A stretch of 64,000 bases of DNA from Sinorhizobium sp. B11. Lineage in GTDB: Bacteria > Pseudomonadota > Alphaproteobacteria > Rhizobiales > Rhizobiaceae. The position numbers and the translations under genes were made by a program. Under the pieces are notes generated by a model, which was not told the origin of the DNA, made no database searches, and saw nothing but the letters and a program-made list of their open reading frames with translations. Positions 8,081 to 16,586 of the stretch are shown piece after piece. Within the stretch, counting starts at the first letter, position 1; every line of letters starts with the position of its first letter. The stretch lies in NCBI GenBank assembly GCA_039725955.1, contig CP091034.1, positions 434,001-498,000 of the forward strand, written 5' to 3'.

Positions 8081-9574
8081 CTAGTGCGACGCAGCCTCGC
8101 TCGCAGCGCTGCCAGCGCCCCCGGTCTTCACACCGCGGCCGATCGGAATGAGCCAGGTGGTAGCAAAGGTCAGTACCGCCACGACAACGACACCCCAGAA
8201 GCTCCAGTGCAGCGCCGCATCGAAGATGCCGCGCACTGCCGGATCACCTGCAAGTGCCGAAAGGCCGGTCGGCTCGTTCAGGACATTGTGCAGGCTGTCT
8301 GCCGCATCCCCCGTTGCATAATGGTCGATGCCGGCATTGAGGATCGCGCCGAGTACGGTGGCGCCGAGCGTATTGCCGAGGCTGCGGGCAAAGATGATCG
8401 AGGCCGTCGCACTGCCGCGCATCGACCATTCGACGCTGTCCTGCACCAGCGCGATGCTGGTGAGGTTGATCAGCCCCATGCCGAAGCCCATGAAGAAGGA
8501 GCCGGCGCCGGCGACGGCCGGATGGCTTTCCGGTGTCAGGAACAGGAGGAAGAAGGCACCGAAGGGAAACATGAAGCTGCCGACCCGCAACGTATTGCGG
8601 ATGCCGAATGCCTTGAAGAACCGGCTGGACAGCATCACCGACAGCGGCCAGCCGACGACGAGCATGGTGAGCGTAAAACCGGCGACGATCGGCGAGCGGC
8701 CAAGCACGCCCTGCACATACATCGGCAGGATCGTCGAAAGCCCGATCAGCGCCATGCCGGCAAGCAGCATGCAGGCATTGCTGGTGGCGACCAGCCGCCG
8801 GCTCCAGAGCGCGATCGAAATGATCGGTTCCGGCGTGCGCTTCTCCTGCAGCACGAATAGGATGCCGGTCACGACGAAAACGGCGGCAAGCGAAATGAGC
8901 ACCCAGGCCGGCGCATCCGTCTCCGTCAGGATCGTCAAAAACGCGATGATGGCGATCGAAAACAGGATGGCGCCGAGATAGTCGATCTTCGCATCCTTGT
9001 GCGCCACGTCCTCCTTGAGGAAGAGCAGAAAGGCGATGATCGAGAAGATGCCGATCGGCAGGTTGATCCAGAAGATCCAGGCCCAGGAGATCGTATCGAC
9101 GATGATGCCGCCGGCGAGCGGCCCGACGACGGCCGAAGTCGCCCAGACCGTCGCCATCACGCCCTGCACCTTGCCGCGTTCCTCCAGCTTGAAGAGGTCG
9201 CCGATGATTGTCATCGTCACCGGTTGGATCGCGCCGGCACCCAGCCCCTGCACCAGGCGGAAGACGATCAGCGAGGCCATCGACCACGCAAGTCCGCAGA
9301 AGAGCGAGCCGATGAGGAAGACGATGATGCCGCCGATCAAGACCGGCTTGCGGCCGAAAATATCCGAAAGCTTGCCGTAGATGACGGTGGTCGTCGACTG
9401 CGCTAGCAGGAATGCTGAAAAGACCCAGCTGTAATAGGTGAAGCCGCCGAGCTGGCCGACGATCCGCGGCATGGCGGTCGCCACGATGGTGGCCTCGATC
9501 GCCACCATGAAGGTTGCGAGCATGATCGTGGCAACCACGAGCGTGCGGTTGGATTGCTGAGCGGTGGCGGACAT
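8081..9574 (-). CDS. MFS drug exporter, DHA2 (EmrB/QacA) family
   Basis: Proton-driven multidrug exporter of the inner membrane, 497 residues, with the 14-helix pattern of the DHA2 family. The conserved motif LSDIFGRKPVLIGG follows helix 2, LVQGLGAGAIQPVTMTIIGD forms the helix 4-5 motif, and AGGIIVDTISWAWIFWINLPIG marks the usual segment before helix 6. The ATG at 9574 has GAAAGG 8 bp upstream; the open frame extends further but without transporter-like sequence. It stands alone, convergent with the GntR regulator. No HlyD-type partner lies beside it, unlike the second exporter at 16587. Substrate unknown. Confidence 0.92.
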   Translation of the reverse strand: MSATAQQSNRTLVVATIMLATFMVAIEATIVATAMPRIVGQLGGFTYYSWVFSAFLLAQSTTTVIYGKLSDIFGRKPVLIGGIIVFLIGSLFCGLAWSMASLIVFRLVQGLGAGAIQPVTMTIIGDLFKLEERGKVQGVMATVWATSAVVGPLAGGIIVDTISWAWIFWINLPIGIFSIIAFLLFLKEDVAHKDAKIDYLGAILFSIAIIAFLTILTETDAPAWVLISLAAVFVVTGILFVLQEKRTPEPIISIALWSRRLVATSNACMLLAGMALIGLSTILPMYVQGVLGRSPIVAGFTLTMLVVGWPLSVMLSSRFFKAFGIRNTLRVGSFMFPFGAFFLLFLTPESHPAVAGAGSFFMGFGMGLINLTSIALVQDSVEWSMRGSATASIIFARSLGNTLGATVLGAILNAGIDHYATGDAADSLHNVLNEPTGLSALAGDPAVRGIFDAALHWSFWGVVVVAVLTFATTWLIPIGRGVKTGGAGSAASEAASH

Positions 9575-9937
9575 GATGAACCTTTCGGAGCTTTCTCCGT
9601 GGCGAGAAAACTGCTCTCGGCTTGGCGGGGCAAGTGCAACGCGGAGTGTCGGCAGTCTTTTATGCTCCCGCTGATAGCAGGTAAAGCGCAAGTGATATGC
9701 TTTCTTTTGTGTCGACGCTTTAAACCGCTTCCGACCCCGGCAAAATTCAAATACAAGGCATTTTACAAAGCAGGTTTCGGTGGGTTTTCGCCGAAACACG
9801 AGGTCTGGCAGGCCAGGGCTCTCGGATGTCAGGATTGCATTTCCGCCAGGTTATTCCCAACTGAAAATCTGATGCAGGCCTGCGAACCGCTCCATCGGAT
9901 GCGAGGGGTTCGGATCCGGGCAGGGAAATGGCGAGCT

Positions 9938-10781
9938 ATGATGACGCATGTTTTGGCTGCGAGCGGCGGGGTTAGACAGGTAATTTGCATCAATTGGGGC
10001 ACGAGATACGGGCCGACCTTCATCAACCGTCTCTTTGCGATGGTGAAACGCAACATCACGCCGCCCTTTACCTTCACCTGTTTCACCGACTGCCGGGACG
10101 ACCTGCATTCCGGCATCCTGTGTGAGGATCTGCCGCCTCTGGATGTCGAAATGCCTGTCAATACGAGAGGCATCTGGCCGAAGGCAAGGCTTTGGGGACC
10201 GAAGCTTGGAAGCCTGAGCGGGCCGGTCCTCTATCTGGACCTCGACCTGGTGATCGTCGCCTCCCTCGATGCGTTTTTCGAGGTTGGAGAGCCTGAGGAT
10301 GTCGTCATGGCCCGCAACCAGACGACGCCTTTCGAAAAGCTCGGCCAGAGCTCGCTTTTTTCGCTTCCCGGTCGGCAAGCTCCTGCCGCTGCAGGAGGAG
10401 TTCAGGGCCAACCCGCAGAAAGTGGCCGATGAATATCAGTATGAACAGCGCTTCGTCACCCGCAATGCGCCGGGTGGCGTGAAGTTCTTCCCGCGGAGCT
10501 GGGTCTTGCATTTCCGGCAGGATTGCCACTGGGCCTTTCCGCTGAACTATTTCCTGACGCCGCGCTTGCCCTCCAGTGCCCGCGTCGTCCTCTTCCCGCG
10601 CGGCTTCCACCCGCAGAATGCCATCGACGGGAAATTCGGCCCGAAAGGCCGGGCCGAAACGAGGATCGATCATATCAGGGGCGTCTTCGACGCCGGCAAG
10701 CGCGGCAACAAGAAACCCTTCCGCTATCTGCGCCACTATATTCTCCCGACGCCGTGGGTAGCGGATCACTGGCATGAATAA
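9938..10781 (+). pseudogene. Glycosyltransferase-like gene broken by a one-base frameshift
   Basis: Two overlapping frames together give one protein of about 280 residues. The first part reads VICINWGTRYGPTFINRL and LYLDLDLVIVASLDAFF (a DxD-type nucleotide-sugar site) and ends its sensible sequence at KLGQSSLF. The second resumes at RFPVGKLLPLQEEF and runs to PWVADHWHE. The switch falls in a run of six T at 10356-10361; with five T the frame reads straight through. This is either a true inactivating mutation, phase variation in a homopolymer, or a sequencing error. The start is uncertain: ATG codons at 9938 and 9941 follow CAGGGA. The family is inferred from the DLDLV motif and fold-like pattern only. 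Confidence 0.75.
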
Positions 10782-10859
10782 GAGCGCAAGTTCGGCAGCA
10801 GAACGGAACTATTTCTCGCCTTGACTGTTGTCGGCTGAGGAAAACTTCCGGGTGTTCCC

Positions 10860-11363
10860 ATGCGTCCTCTTCTATACGCAGCATTTCTCTCGCTCACAGG
10901 CCTTGCCGCCGGCGCAAACGCGTCCGAGGCGGATTTCCTCAATTCGCTCGAGGGTAACTGGAGTGGAAGCGGCATGGTCCTGACCAGGATCGGCGGCATG
11001 AAGGTCAACGTGTCCTGCAATCTGAAATCCGACGCCAGCGCCACGACAGTGGCCATGAACGGCAACTGCCGCGGTCTCGCCGTCGTCACAAGAAGCTTCT
11101 CGGCAAATGTAAAGGCTGTCGGTCAACGTTATACCGGCAACTATACGGGCCCATCGGGCCAGCCCTCCAGGCTTGTCGGCAGCAGGAAAGGCGATGCTCT
11201 CAACTTCAATGTCACCTGGGCGCGCGTCACCAACGGCGATCGGAGCGCAAACATGATGATTGAGAAGGTGGGCCAGAACGGGCTTCGCCTGCAGACCGTT
11301 GATCGCGACCTTGCCTCGGGCCGATCGGTGGTGACAAGCAGGATCGATCTGCAGCGGCGGTGA
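10860..11363 (+). CDS. Hypothetical exported protein
   Basis: A 167-residue protein with a clear signal peptide (MRPLLYAAFLSLTGLAAGANA, cleavage likely after ANA). The mature part is beta-rich and hydrophilic: it contains LEGNWSGSGMV, two cysteines that could pair (in VSCNL and GNCRG), and GNYTGPSGQP. The pattern recalls small periplasmic lipocalin- or DUF-type proteins of rhizobia, but I do not recognise the family. It stands alone downstream of the broken glycosyltransferase gene and convergent with a methyltransferase gene. Confidence 0.75.
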   Translation: MRPLLYAAFLSLTGLAAGANASEADFLNSLEGNWSGSGMVLTRIGGMKVNVSCNLKSDASATTVAMNGNCRGLAVVTRSFSANVKAVGQRYTGNYTGPSGQPSRLVGSRKGDALNFNVTWARVTNGDRSANMMIEKVGQNGLRLQTVDRDLASGRSVVTSRIDLQRR

Positions 11364-11404
11364 GCATGCCCGGATTTTGTGATGCGCCCGCCAGTCGGAA
11401 CCTA

Positions 11405-12541
11405 TCACTGCTTCCTGATGGTGGCGTAGATGATGTTGCGGTTGGCACCGAACCAGACTGTCTTGTCAGTGTCTCCCGGCGCACTGCGATGGGAAATACG
11501 CCACATGTCGGCTTCGGAGCGCTGGAGAAGCTCCCAGTTCATGTAGGATTCCATGTAGCCGTCATCGGCCATCTCGTCGGAAAAGTTGGCAAATAGGAAG
11601 ACGCCGCCGGGCTTCAGCATTTCCATGCAGATCTGCGTGAGCCGGATTGCCACTTTGTCCGTGAGATAATCGTATAATCCTGCCGCGTAGATCAGATCGA
11701 ACGTGCCGATCCGGTGCTTTCGTGCAAGCAAGCCGCGCACGGATCCATTGATGGGCTCGACGGACGTTCCATGGAATTGGCTCGAGACGGAGTCGATGCT
11801 TTCCGGATCCTGATCAAGGGCTACCCAGCGTTTCAGGCGGCCTTCCGCAAGGGCCTTCGATGCCTCCGCTTCCCGCAGGTGACCGGCAGCGATGGCCAGC
11901 ACCTCGGTATCCGGACCTGTTCGCGCAGCGGTCTCGTCGACATAGAGGGTCAGGATGTCGCGGCGTTCCCTGACGGCGACCGGGCCGGGGGCATTTATCG
12001 TGTAGTCGAAGATATCGAGGCCCAGACGGGTGGATCTGGCCACTTCTTCGGCCACTGCCGGATGCCCATAAATGAAGTCTATGAGACTGGCATCGCCGGA
12101 ATAGCCGCGAGGTTTGTCAAAGGACCAACGGGTGAACGGGCATTGCTGGAGGATCTTTGCCGAGGGATGGGCCTGAATGATCGGGATGAGCTTCTGCCAC
12201 ACGGCAGCGCCGAACTTATGACGGACCTCATGGAGCTGGCCGATCAACCACCTGACGGCATCAGGCAGGTTCCTGCCCGCGGAGAACCGTTGCATGGCAA
12301 TGTTGATGACGATCGCAAACTCTGCCTCCGCAGTTCGCAGATGGTCTGTCTCGTTATCTCGGTTCGGTGAGGGAAGCGTATTGCTGAAGGACTGCGGCGT
12401 AATCAAGCTTTGGCCATCAAGAGAAAAGAGCGGCTGGGCCACGGAAACCTCACTGGTAAACAAGGATTTAAAACATTGGGTAAAATCCTCATCATTTACA
12501 CGGAGGTCAAGCGTTAAGGTTGGACTGCGGGGCAAATGCAC
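11405..12541 (-). CDS. SAM-dependent methyltransferase, PhcB-like
   Basis: A protein of up to 378 residues. The C-terminal half shows a class I methyltransferase fold: EVLAIAAGHLREAE is the SAM-binding glycine-rich stretch (less glycine-rich than usual), WVALDQDPES holds the acidic residue, and FDLIYAAGLYDYL and LKPGGVFLFANF are the later motifs. The N-terminal half contains FDKPRGYSGDASLIDFIYG, which I associate with the family of 3-OH-palmitate methyl ester synthases (PhcB, a quorum-signal enzyme in Ralstonia); that link is from memory and tentative. The start is uncertain: a GTG with no clear ribosome-binding site. It is divergent from a GGDEF-EAL gene 139 bp away. Confidence 0.75.
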   Translation of the reverse strand: MHLPRSPTLTLDLRVNDEDFTQCFKSLFTSEVSVAQPLFSLDGQSLITPQSFSNTLPSPNRDNETDHLRTAEAEFAIVINIAMQRFSAGRNLPDAVRWLIGQLHEVRHKFGAAVWQKLIPIIQAHPSAKILQQCPFTRWSFDKPRGYSGDASLIDFIYGHPAVAEEVARSTRLGLDIFDYTINAPGPVAVRERRDILTLYVDETAARTGPDTEVLAIAAGHLREAEASKALAEGRLKRWVALDQDPESIDSVSSQFHGTSVEPINGSVRGLLARKHRIGTFDLIYAAGLYDYLTDKVAIRLTQICMEMLKPGGVFLFANFSDEMADDGYMESYMNWELLQRSEADMWRISHRSAPGDTDKTVWFGANRNIIYATIRKQ

Positions 12542-12680
12542 GTCTGGCTTTAGAAAATATTAGTGAAACCGAGCGATAGCCCGCCCGCTTCGGGACCGTT
12601 TGGGCATTATCGGTTGATGTGGAGTCTGCCTACGGCTATCCAGCGTCACTTGGCAGTCTGCGAAGGGCAACTGCTGCAAG

Positions 12681-14705
12681 ATGTTGGGTGGCAGGGGCAT
12701 GATGCACGTGTTAGCCGAGACCGCAGCTGCTACCGTGCGGCCGACGCTGTCGCCAGAACAGTTGCGTTGCCTATACAAGCAGAATAGCGAGAGCAGCCGA
12801 AAGAACGCGACGCGCAAAGGCCTCTGGACGGCGGTCGCTGCCTACCTTGCATATTCCTTCACGGATTATCTTTTTATCGGCGATGTCGTCCAGTACACGG
12901 TCGCCGGCCGGCTCGTGGTCGGCATCGCTGCACTATGCGTGCTGGAATTCCTGCTCTATCGCAAGGCAAAAGCCGATACGGTCGACATGGCTGCGGCGTT
13001 GTCGGTGCTCGCAGCCTATCTCGTCTGGCTTCTCACTGGCCAGATGACTGCGGTCAGGGATGCGTTCTCCTATTATATGGTGTTTGGCGCGATCTTCATG
13101 ATGAGCGTCAATCTGTTCTTCAGTTTCCGGTTTCCGGTTGCTCTTGCCGCCTCCGCATCGAACGTGCTCATATTCACTGGCGCCCTCTATCTGTTCGCGC
13201 CGATGTTGCTGCTGCACAAGCTCATTCTCGGCGCGTTCTGTTTTTCCTGCTTTGTTTTCACGTCCTACGTGAATCTTCAGCTCAATAGGGAACGCTACAA
13301 AGTCTTCCTGAATGCTCTTGAAGCCAGTTTGCAGCAAGCTGCCGCGGACGAAAGAGGCAAGGCTCTCTTGCATCTCTCGAACACGGACTCGCTGACCGGC
13401 CTCGAAAATCGGCGGGCCGTCGATCAACGTCTGCGTGATCATTGGCAACACTGGCAGGACGACAGCGCGCCCTTTGCCGTCCTCCTGATCGATGTGGATT
13501 ATTTCAAACGCTATAACGACTGCTACGGCCATCAGGAAGGTGACCGCTGTCTCATCGCTGTCTCCGAGCTTCTTCGAAGCGTGGCCGAGTCCTGGGGCTC
13601 GATCATCGGGCGATACGGCGGTGAGGAATTCATCGTCATCACACCGATGCCGAATCCAGAACGAATGGTCGAGCTTGCAGAAGCGATGTGTGCTGCCGTT
13701 AGGGCCTTGGCCTGGCCACACGAACACAGGCGGGACGGGACCACTGTCATCACGGTGAGCGTCGGCGTGTCCTATACGCGGGAAGAGAGCAAGCAGGTCG
13801 AGAAGGTCATTCACGAAGCGGATCGCGCGCTTTACGCCGCCAAGGCTGCGGGCCGCAATACCCTGGTGGTCTTCGATCCGGAAGATCCCGAGAGCAGCGA
13901 TGACAGCGAGGATATAGCTGCGACCCTGAAGATCGCGCTCGATCATGGCCTTGTCTCTCTCGTGTACCAGCCGATCCGCAACGTCCAGACGGGCAAGACG
14001 GACGCTGTCGAAGCCTTGATGCGTTTGAGCATGCTGGATGGAACGTCCGTACCGCCTGTCAAATTCATCCCGGTCGCCGAAAGAACGGGTTCAATCGTCG
14101 AACTCGGCCGGTGGGCAATCCGCACTGTTTGCCGGGACTTGCTGGCGGCCGACCTCGTGCAGGTCGCGAGCGTCAACGTTTCCCCGATCGAACTCAAGAC
14201 GCCGGGTTTCGCCACCTATGTGGCGGCAACGCTGGCAGAATTCGGTGTGACGGGTGCCCGGCTTGCTTTCGAGATTACCGAGGGCGTGGAGTTGGAAATC
14301 GACCAGGACGTCGTTCGTTGCATCAGCGACCTGAGAAAGCTCGGCGCTCAGGTCTGGCTTGACGATTTCGGCACAGGCTTCGCAGGTCTCTCGTGGCTCC
14401 GTCTCATAGAGTTCGACACCGTCAAGATCGATCGATCGTTCCTCCATGACTGCAATACGGAAAGAGGCAAGAGGATGTTGCTCGACATCATCAGCCTGCT
14501 GCGCAATCGCGGCGTGCAGATCCTGATTGAAGGCGTCGAGACCATCGAACATCAGCGGCTGATGCAGCAGTACGGGATCAACCAGATTCAAGGCTATTTC
14601 ATAGGAAGGCCGGCGCCGGCAGCCCAGCTCGAAGCTGATAACGTGCTGCAGTTCAGCATGATCAGGAACCTTGACTCAAAACGCCTGTTCCGGAATGGGC
14701 CATAG
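12681..14705 (+). CDS. Membrane-bound GGDEF-EAL cyclic-di-GMP enzyme
   Basis: A 674-residue protein that should make and/or break cyclic di-GMP. About six membrane helices fill residues 45-205. A GGDEF domain follows (about 235-395) with an intact active-site GGEEF in GRYGGEEFIVI. The EAL domain (about 420-665) keeps the residues needed for catalysis: EAL in DAVEALMRL, Asn in SVNVSP, Glu in FEITEG, the Asp pair in LDDFGTGF, Lys in VKIDRSF and Glu in EGVET. Both domains therefore look active. In-frame ATG codons at 12699 and 12702 are alternative starts. The membrane part may be a sensor domain of MASE type; not identified further. Confidence 0.93.
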   Translation: MLGGRGMMHVLAETAAATVRPTLSPEQLRCLYKQNSESSRKNATRKGLWTAVAAYLAYSFTDYLFIGDVVQYTVAGRLVVGIAALCVLEFLLYRKAKADTVDMAAALSVLAAYLVWLLTGQMTAVRDAFSYYMVFGAIFMMSVNLFFSFRFPVALAASASNVLIFTGALYLFAPMLLLHKLILGAFCFSCFVFTSYVNLQLNRERYKVFLNALEASLQQAAADERGKALLHLSNTDSLTGLENRRAVDQRLRDHWQHWQDDSAPFAVLLIDVDYFKRYNDCYGHQEGDRCLIAVSELLRSVAESWGSIIGRYGGEEFIVITPMPNPERMVELAEAMCAAVRALAWPHEHRRDGTTVITVSVGVSYTREESKQVEKVIHEADRALYAAKAAGRNTLVVFDPEDPESSDDSEDIAATLKIALDHGLVSLVYQPIRNVQTGKTDAVEALMRLSMLDGTSVPPVKFIPVAERTGSIVELGRWAIRTVCRDLLAADLVQVASVNVSPIELKTPGFATYVAATLAEFGVTGARLAFEITEGVELEIDQDVVRCISDLRKLGAQVWLDDFGTGFAGLSWLRLIEFDTVKIDRSFLHDCNTERGKRMLLDIISLLRNRGVQILIEGVETIEHQRLMQQYGINQIQGYFIGRPAPAAQLEADNVLQFSMIRNLDSKRLFRNGP

Positions 14706-15400
14706 GTTCAGCCCGCTTAAGGACCTCCACGGACGACGGCTGCCGTGCCGGGCCGGCCCACATTGCCTTCGGTGCGGCGAGCCGCCGATAGAGTGAACGT
14801 CGCCCTGCGTCGAACTGCATCGCATTTGTTATGAACAGCCGTCGTCGCGCATTCTGCCTCTGATCGGTCGCAGCGGAACGACCATGACTGGCAGCGCAAT
14901 CACCTGCACACTGTCGAGCACGAGTCAGGGATCGCAAGTTTCCCGGTCCGATACGGGTGTCGGGGACGGCCGCGTCTCATCGCCTCGAACGGCTGCGCTG
15001 CCGGTAAGATTATGGCCGTCAGGGGGCGCGAAACTCGAAATGTCAGCGTGTGCCGCGATACCAGAGTGTAGCTCATGCGGCGAGTAGCAAATCTCCCGAC
15101 GATCTCGGTCAAGGGGGGCGGCCCGCCGCTTACGGTAAGCGGGCATCCAAACAGCCAGATCAACGACGTGCTGCAGTGGGTCTACGTCGCAAGCCCGAAT
15201 TCAAATCCGTGACCAGAAAGCACGACATAGCCTACACCAACGTATGGTTATGAAACACACACTAACGGGATAATTTTCATCCATCGCATCACTGCCTTCC
15301 CCGGTCGGGTCGGCCGGCTGGCTGAACCTAACTTTGCTGGAATCGCTAAATCCCGGTGCAGCCCAAACCGCCAGTTGGCGCTTCAGGGGCAGGAGCCCCC
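14706..15400. other. Gap of about 700 bp without a confident gene
   Basis: No coding frame here looks real. Only two details stand out. CCGCTTAC-G-GTAAGCGG at 15126-15142 is a 17-bp inverted repeat whose GTAAGCG ends resemble the terminal bases of IS66-family elements. Right after it, one frame (15120-15200) reads GHPNSQINDVLQWVYVAS, which resembles the C-terminus of IS66 transposases. Both are short and may be chance. The right end should hold the promoter of the exporter operon. Confidence 0.4.
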
Positions 15401-16567
15401 ATGACCATGAATGTCACCAATCATCCTGCGAACACAAACCTGAAAACTTCAGATGAGAGCGATCAAGCGGAGACAGGGACACCTGTTCCGCCGACGCGAA
15501 AGCCGAAATGGCGAATGCTGGTGCTGGGTACGATAGGGATGGTGGCGCTTGGTGCAGCGGCCTATGGCGGCTGGAAATACTGGACGGTGTGGCAATTCGA
15601 ACAATCGACGGACGATGCATATGTGCAGGCCGACGTGGTCGCGATAGCGCCACAGGTGGCGGGCTATATCCAGACGCTTCTTGTCAATGACAATCAGCCG
15701 GTCAAAGCCGGTGACATTCTCGCTACGATTGATCCGCGCGACTTTCAGGCGGCGGTCGATCAGGCCAAGGCGGATGTCGCCGAGGCCGAAGCGGCCATCG
15801 TCAGTATTGCCGCCCAACTCAGCGAACAAAAGGCCCTGATCGATGAAGCGCAAGCGACGATCAATACCGATCAGGCATCGGAAGTGTTCGCTGAACAGAA
15901 CAACCAGCGCTTCATGACCCTGTCAAAAACGGGTTCGGCAACAGTGGAAGAGGCCCAACAGGCATCGTCGCAGGCCGATTCGGCGAAGGCCGTCGTAGTC
16001 AAGGACAAGGCTGCACTGGTCGCCGCGCAGAAGCAGATCGCTACGCTCGATGCTCAAGAGTCCGAAGCAAAAGCGACTCTTGGTCACAATCGTGCCGCGC
16101 TGGCTCAGGCCGAACTCAATCTCGGATACACGGTGCTGCGAGCACCCGTCGACGGAGTAGTCGGCGCGCGGGCAGTCCGGGTTGGCCTCTACGCCCAGCC
16201 TGGTCAACTGTTGCTGGCCGTAGTGCCGCTCCAGGCGGCCTATGTCGTCGCCAATTACAAGGAGACTCAGCTCGCCAACGTCAAGCCAGGCCAATCGGTC
16301 AGGATCGACGTGGATACATTTTCAGGTATCACCGTGCGCGGCATCGTCAACAGCCTAGCGCCGGCAAGCGGTCAGGAGTTCGCCTTGCTGCCGCCCGACA
16401 ACGCGACCGGCAACTTTACCAAGATCGTCCAGCGTGTTCCGGTCAAGATCACCATCGACAAGTCGGATCCACTTGCCGGTCGCCTGCTTCCGGGGATGTC
16501 GGTAACGACCACAATCAAGGTTGGACCGGCCGTTGATGGCAACCCTCCCGGGAACACAGGCAAGTAA
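15401..16567 (+). CDS. HlyD/EmrA-family membrane fusion protein
   Basis: Periplasmic adaptor of a tripartite drug exporter, 388 residues. One membrane anchor (about residues 42-65, MLVLGTIGMVALGAAAYGGW) is followed by the family signature STDDAYVQADVVAIAPQVAGYI, a biotinyl-lipoyl-like half, a long coiled-coil hairpin rich in Ala, Gln and Glu (about 120-240), and the second half LGYTVLRAPVDGVVG. The ATG has AGGAG five bases upstream; an in-frame GTG at 15356 is less likely. The MFS partner begins 19 bp downstream. No outer-membrane TolC partner is encoded nearby. Confidence 0.93.
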   Translation: MTMNVTNHPANTNLKTSDESDQAETGTPVPPTRKPKWRMLVLGTIGMVALGAAAYGGWKYWTVWQFEQSTDDAYVQADVVAIAPQVAGYIQTLLVNDNQPVKAGDILATIDPRDFQAAVDQAKADVAEAEAAIVSIAAQLSEQKALIDEAQATINTDQASEVFAEQNNQRFMTLSKTGSATVEEAQQASSQADSAKAVVVKDKAALVAAQKQIATLDAQESEAKATLGHNRAALAQAELNLGYTVLRAPVDGVVGARAVRVGLYAQPGQLLLAVVPLQAAYVVANYKETQLANVKPGQSVRIDVDTFSGITVRGIVNSLAPASGQEFALLPPDNATGNFTKIVQRVPVKITIDKSDPLAGRLLPGMSVTTTIKVGPAVDGNPPGNTGK

Positions 16568-16586
16568 TCCTTGGGAGGTTACGGCG

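Noticed and set aside
12563..12680. A possible short gene in the methyltransferase/GGDEF gap
   Set aside because: The frame continues into the GGDEF gene in another register and has no domain; the gap is better read as a divergent promoter.
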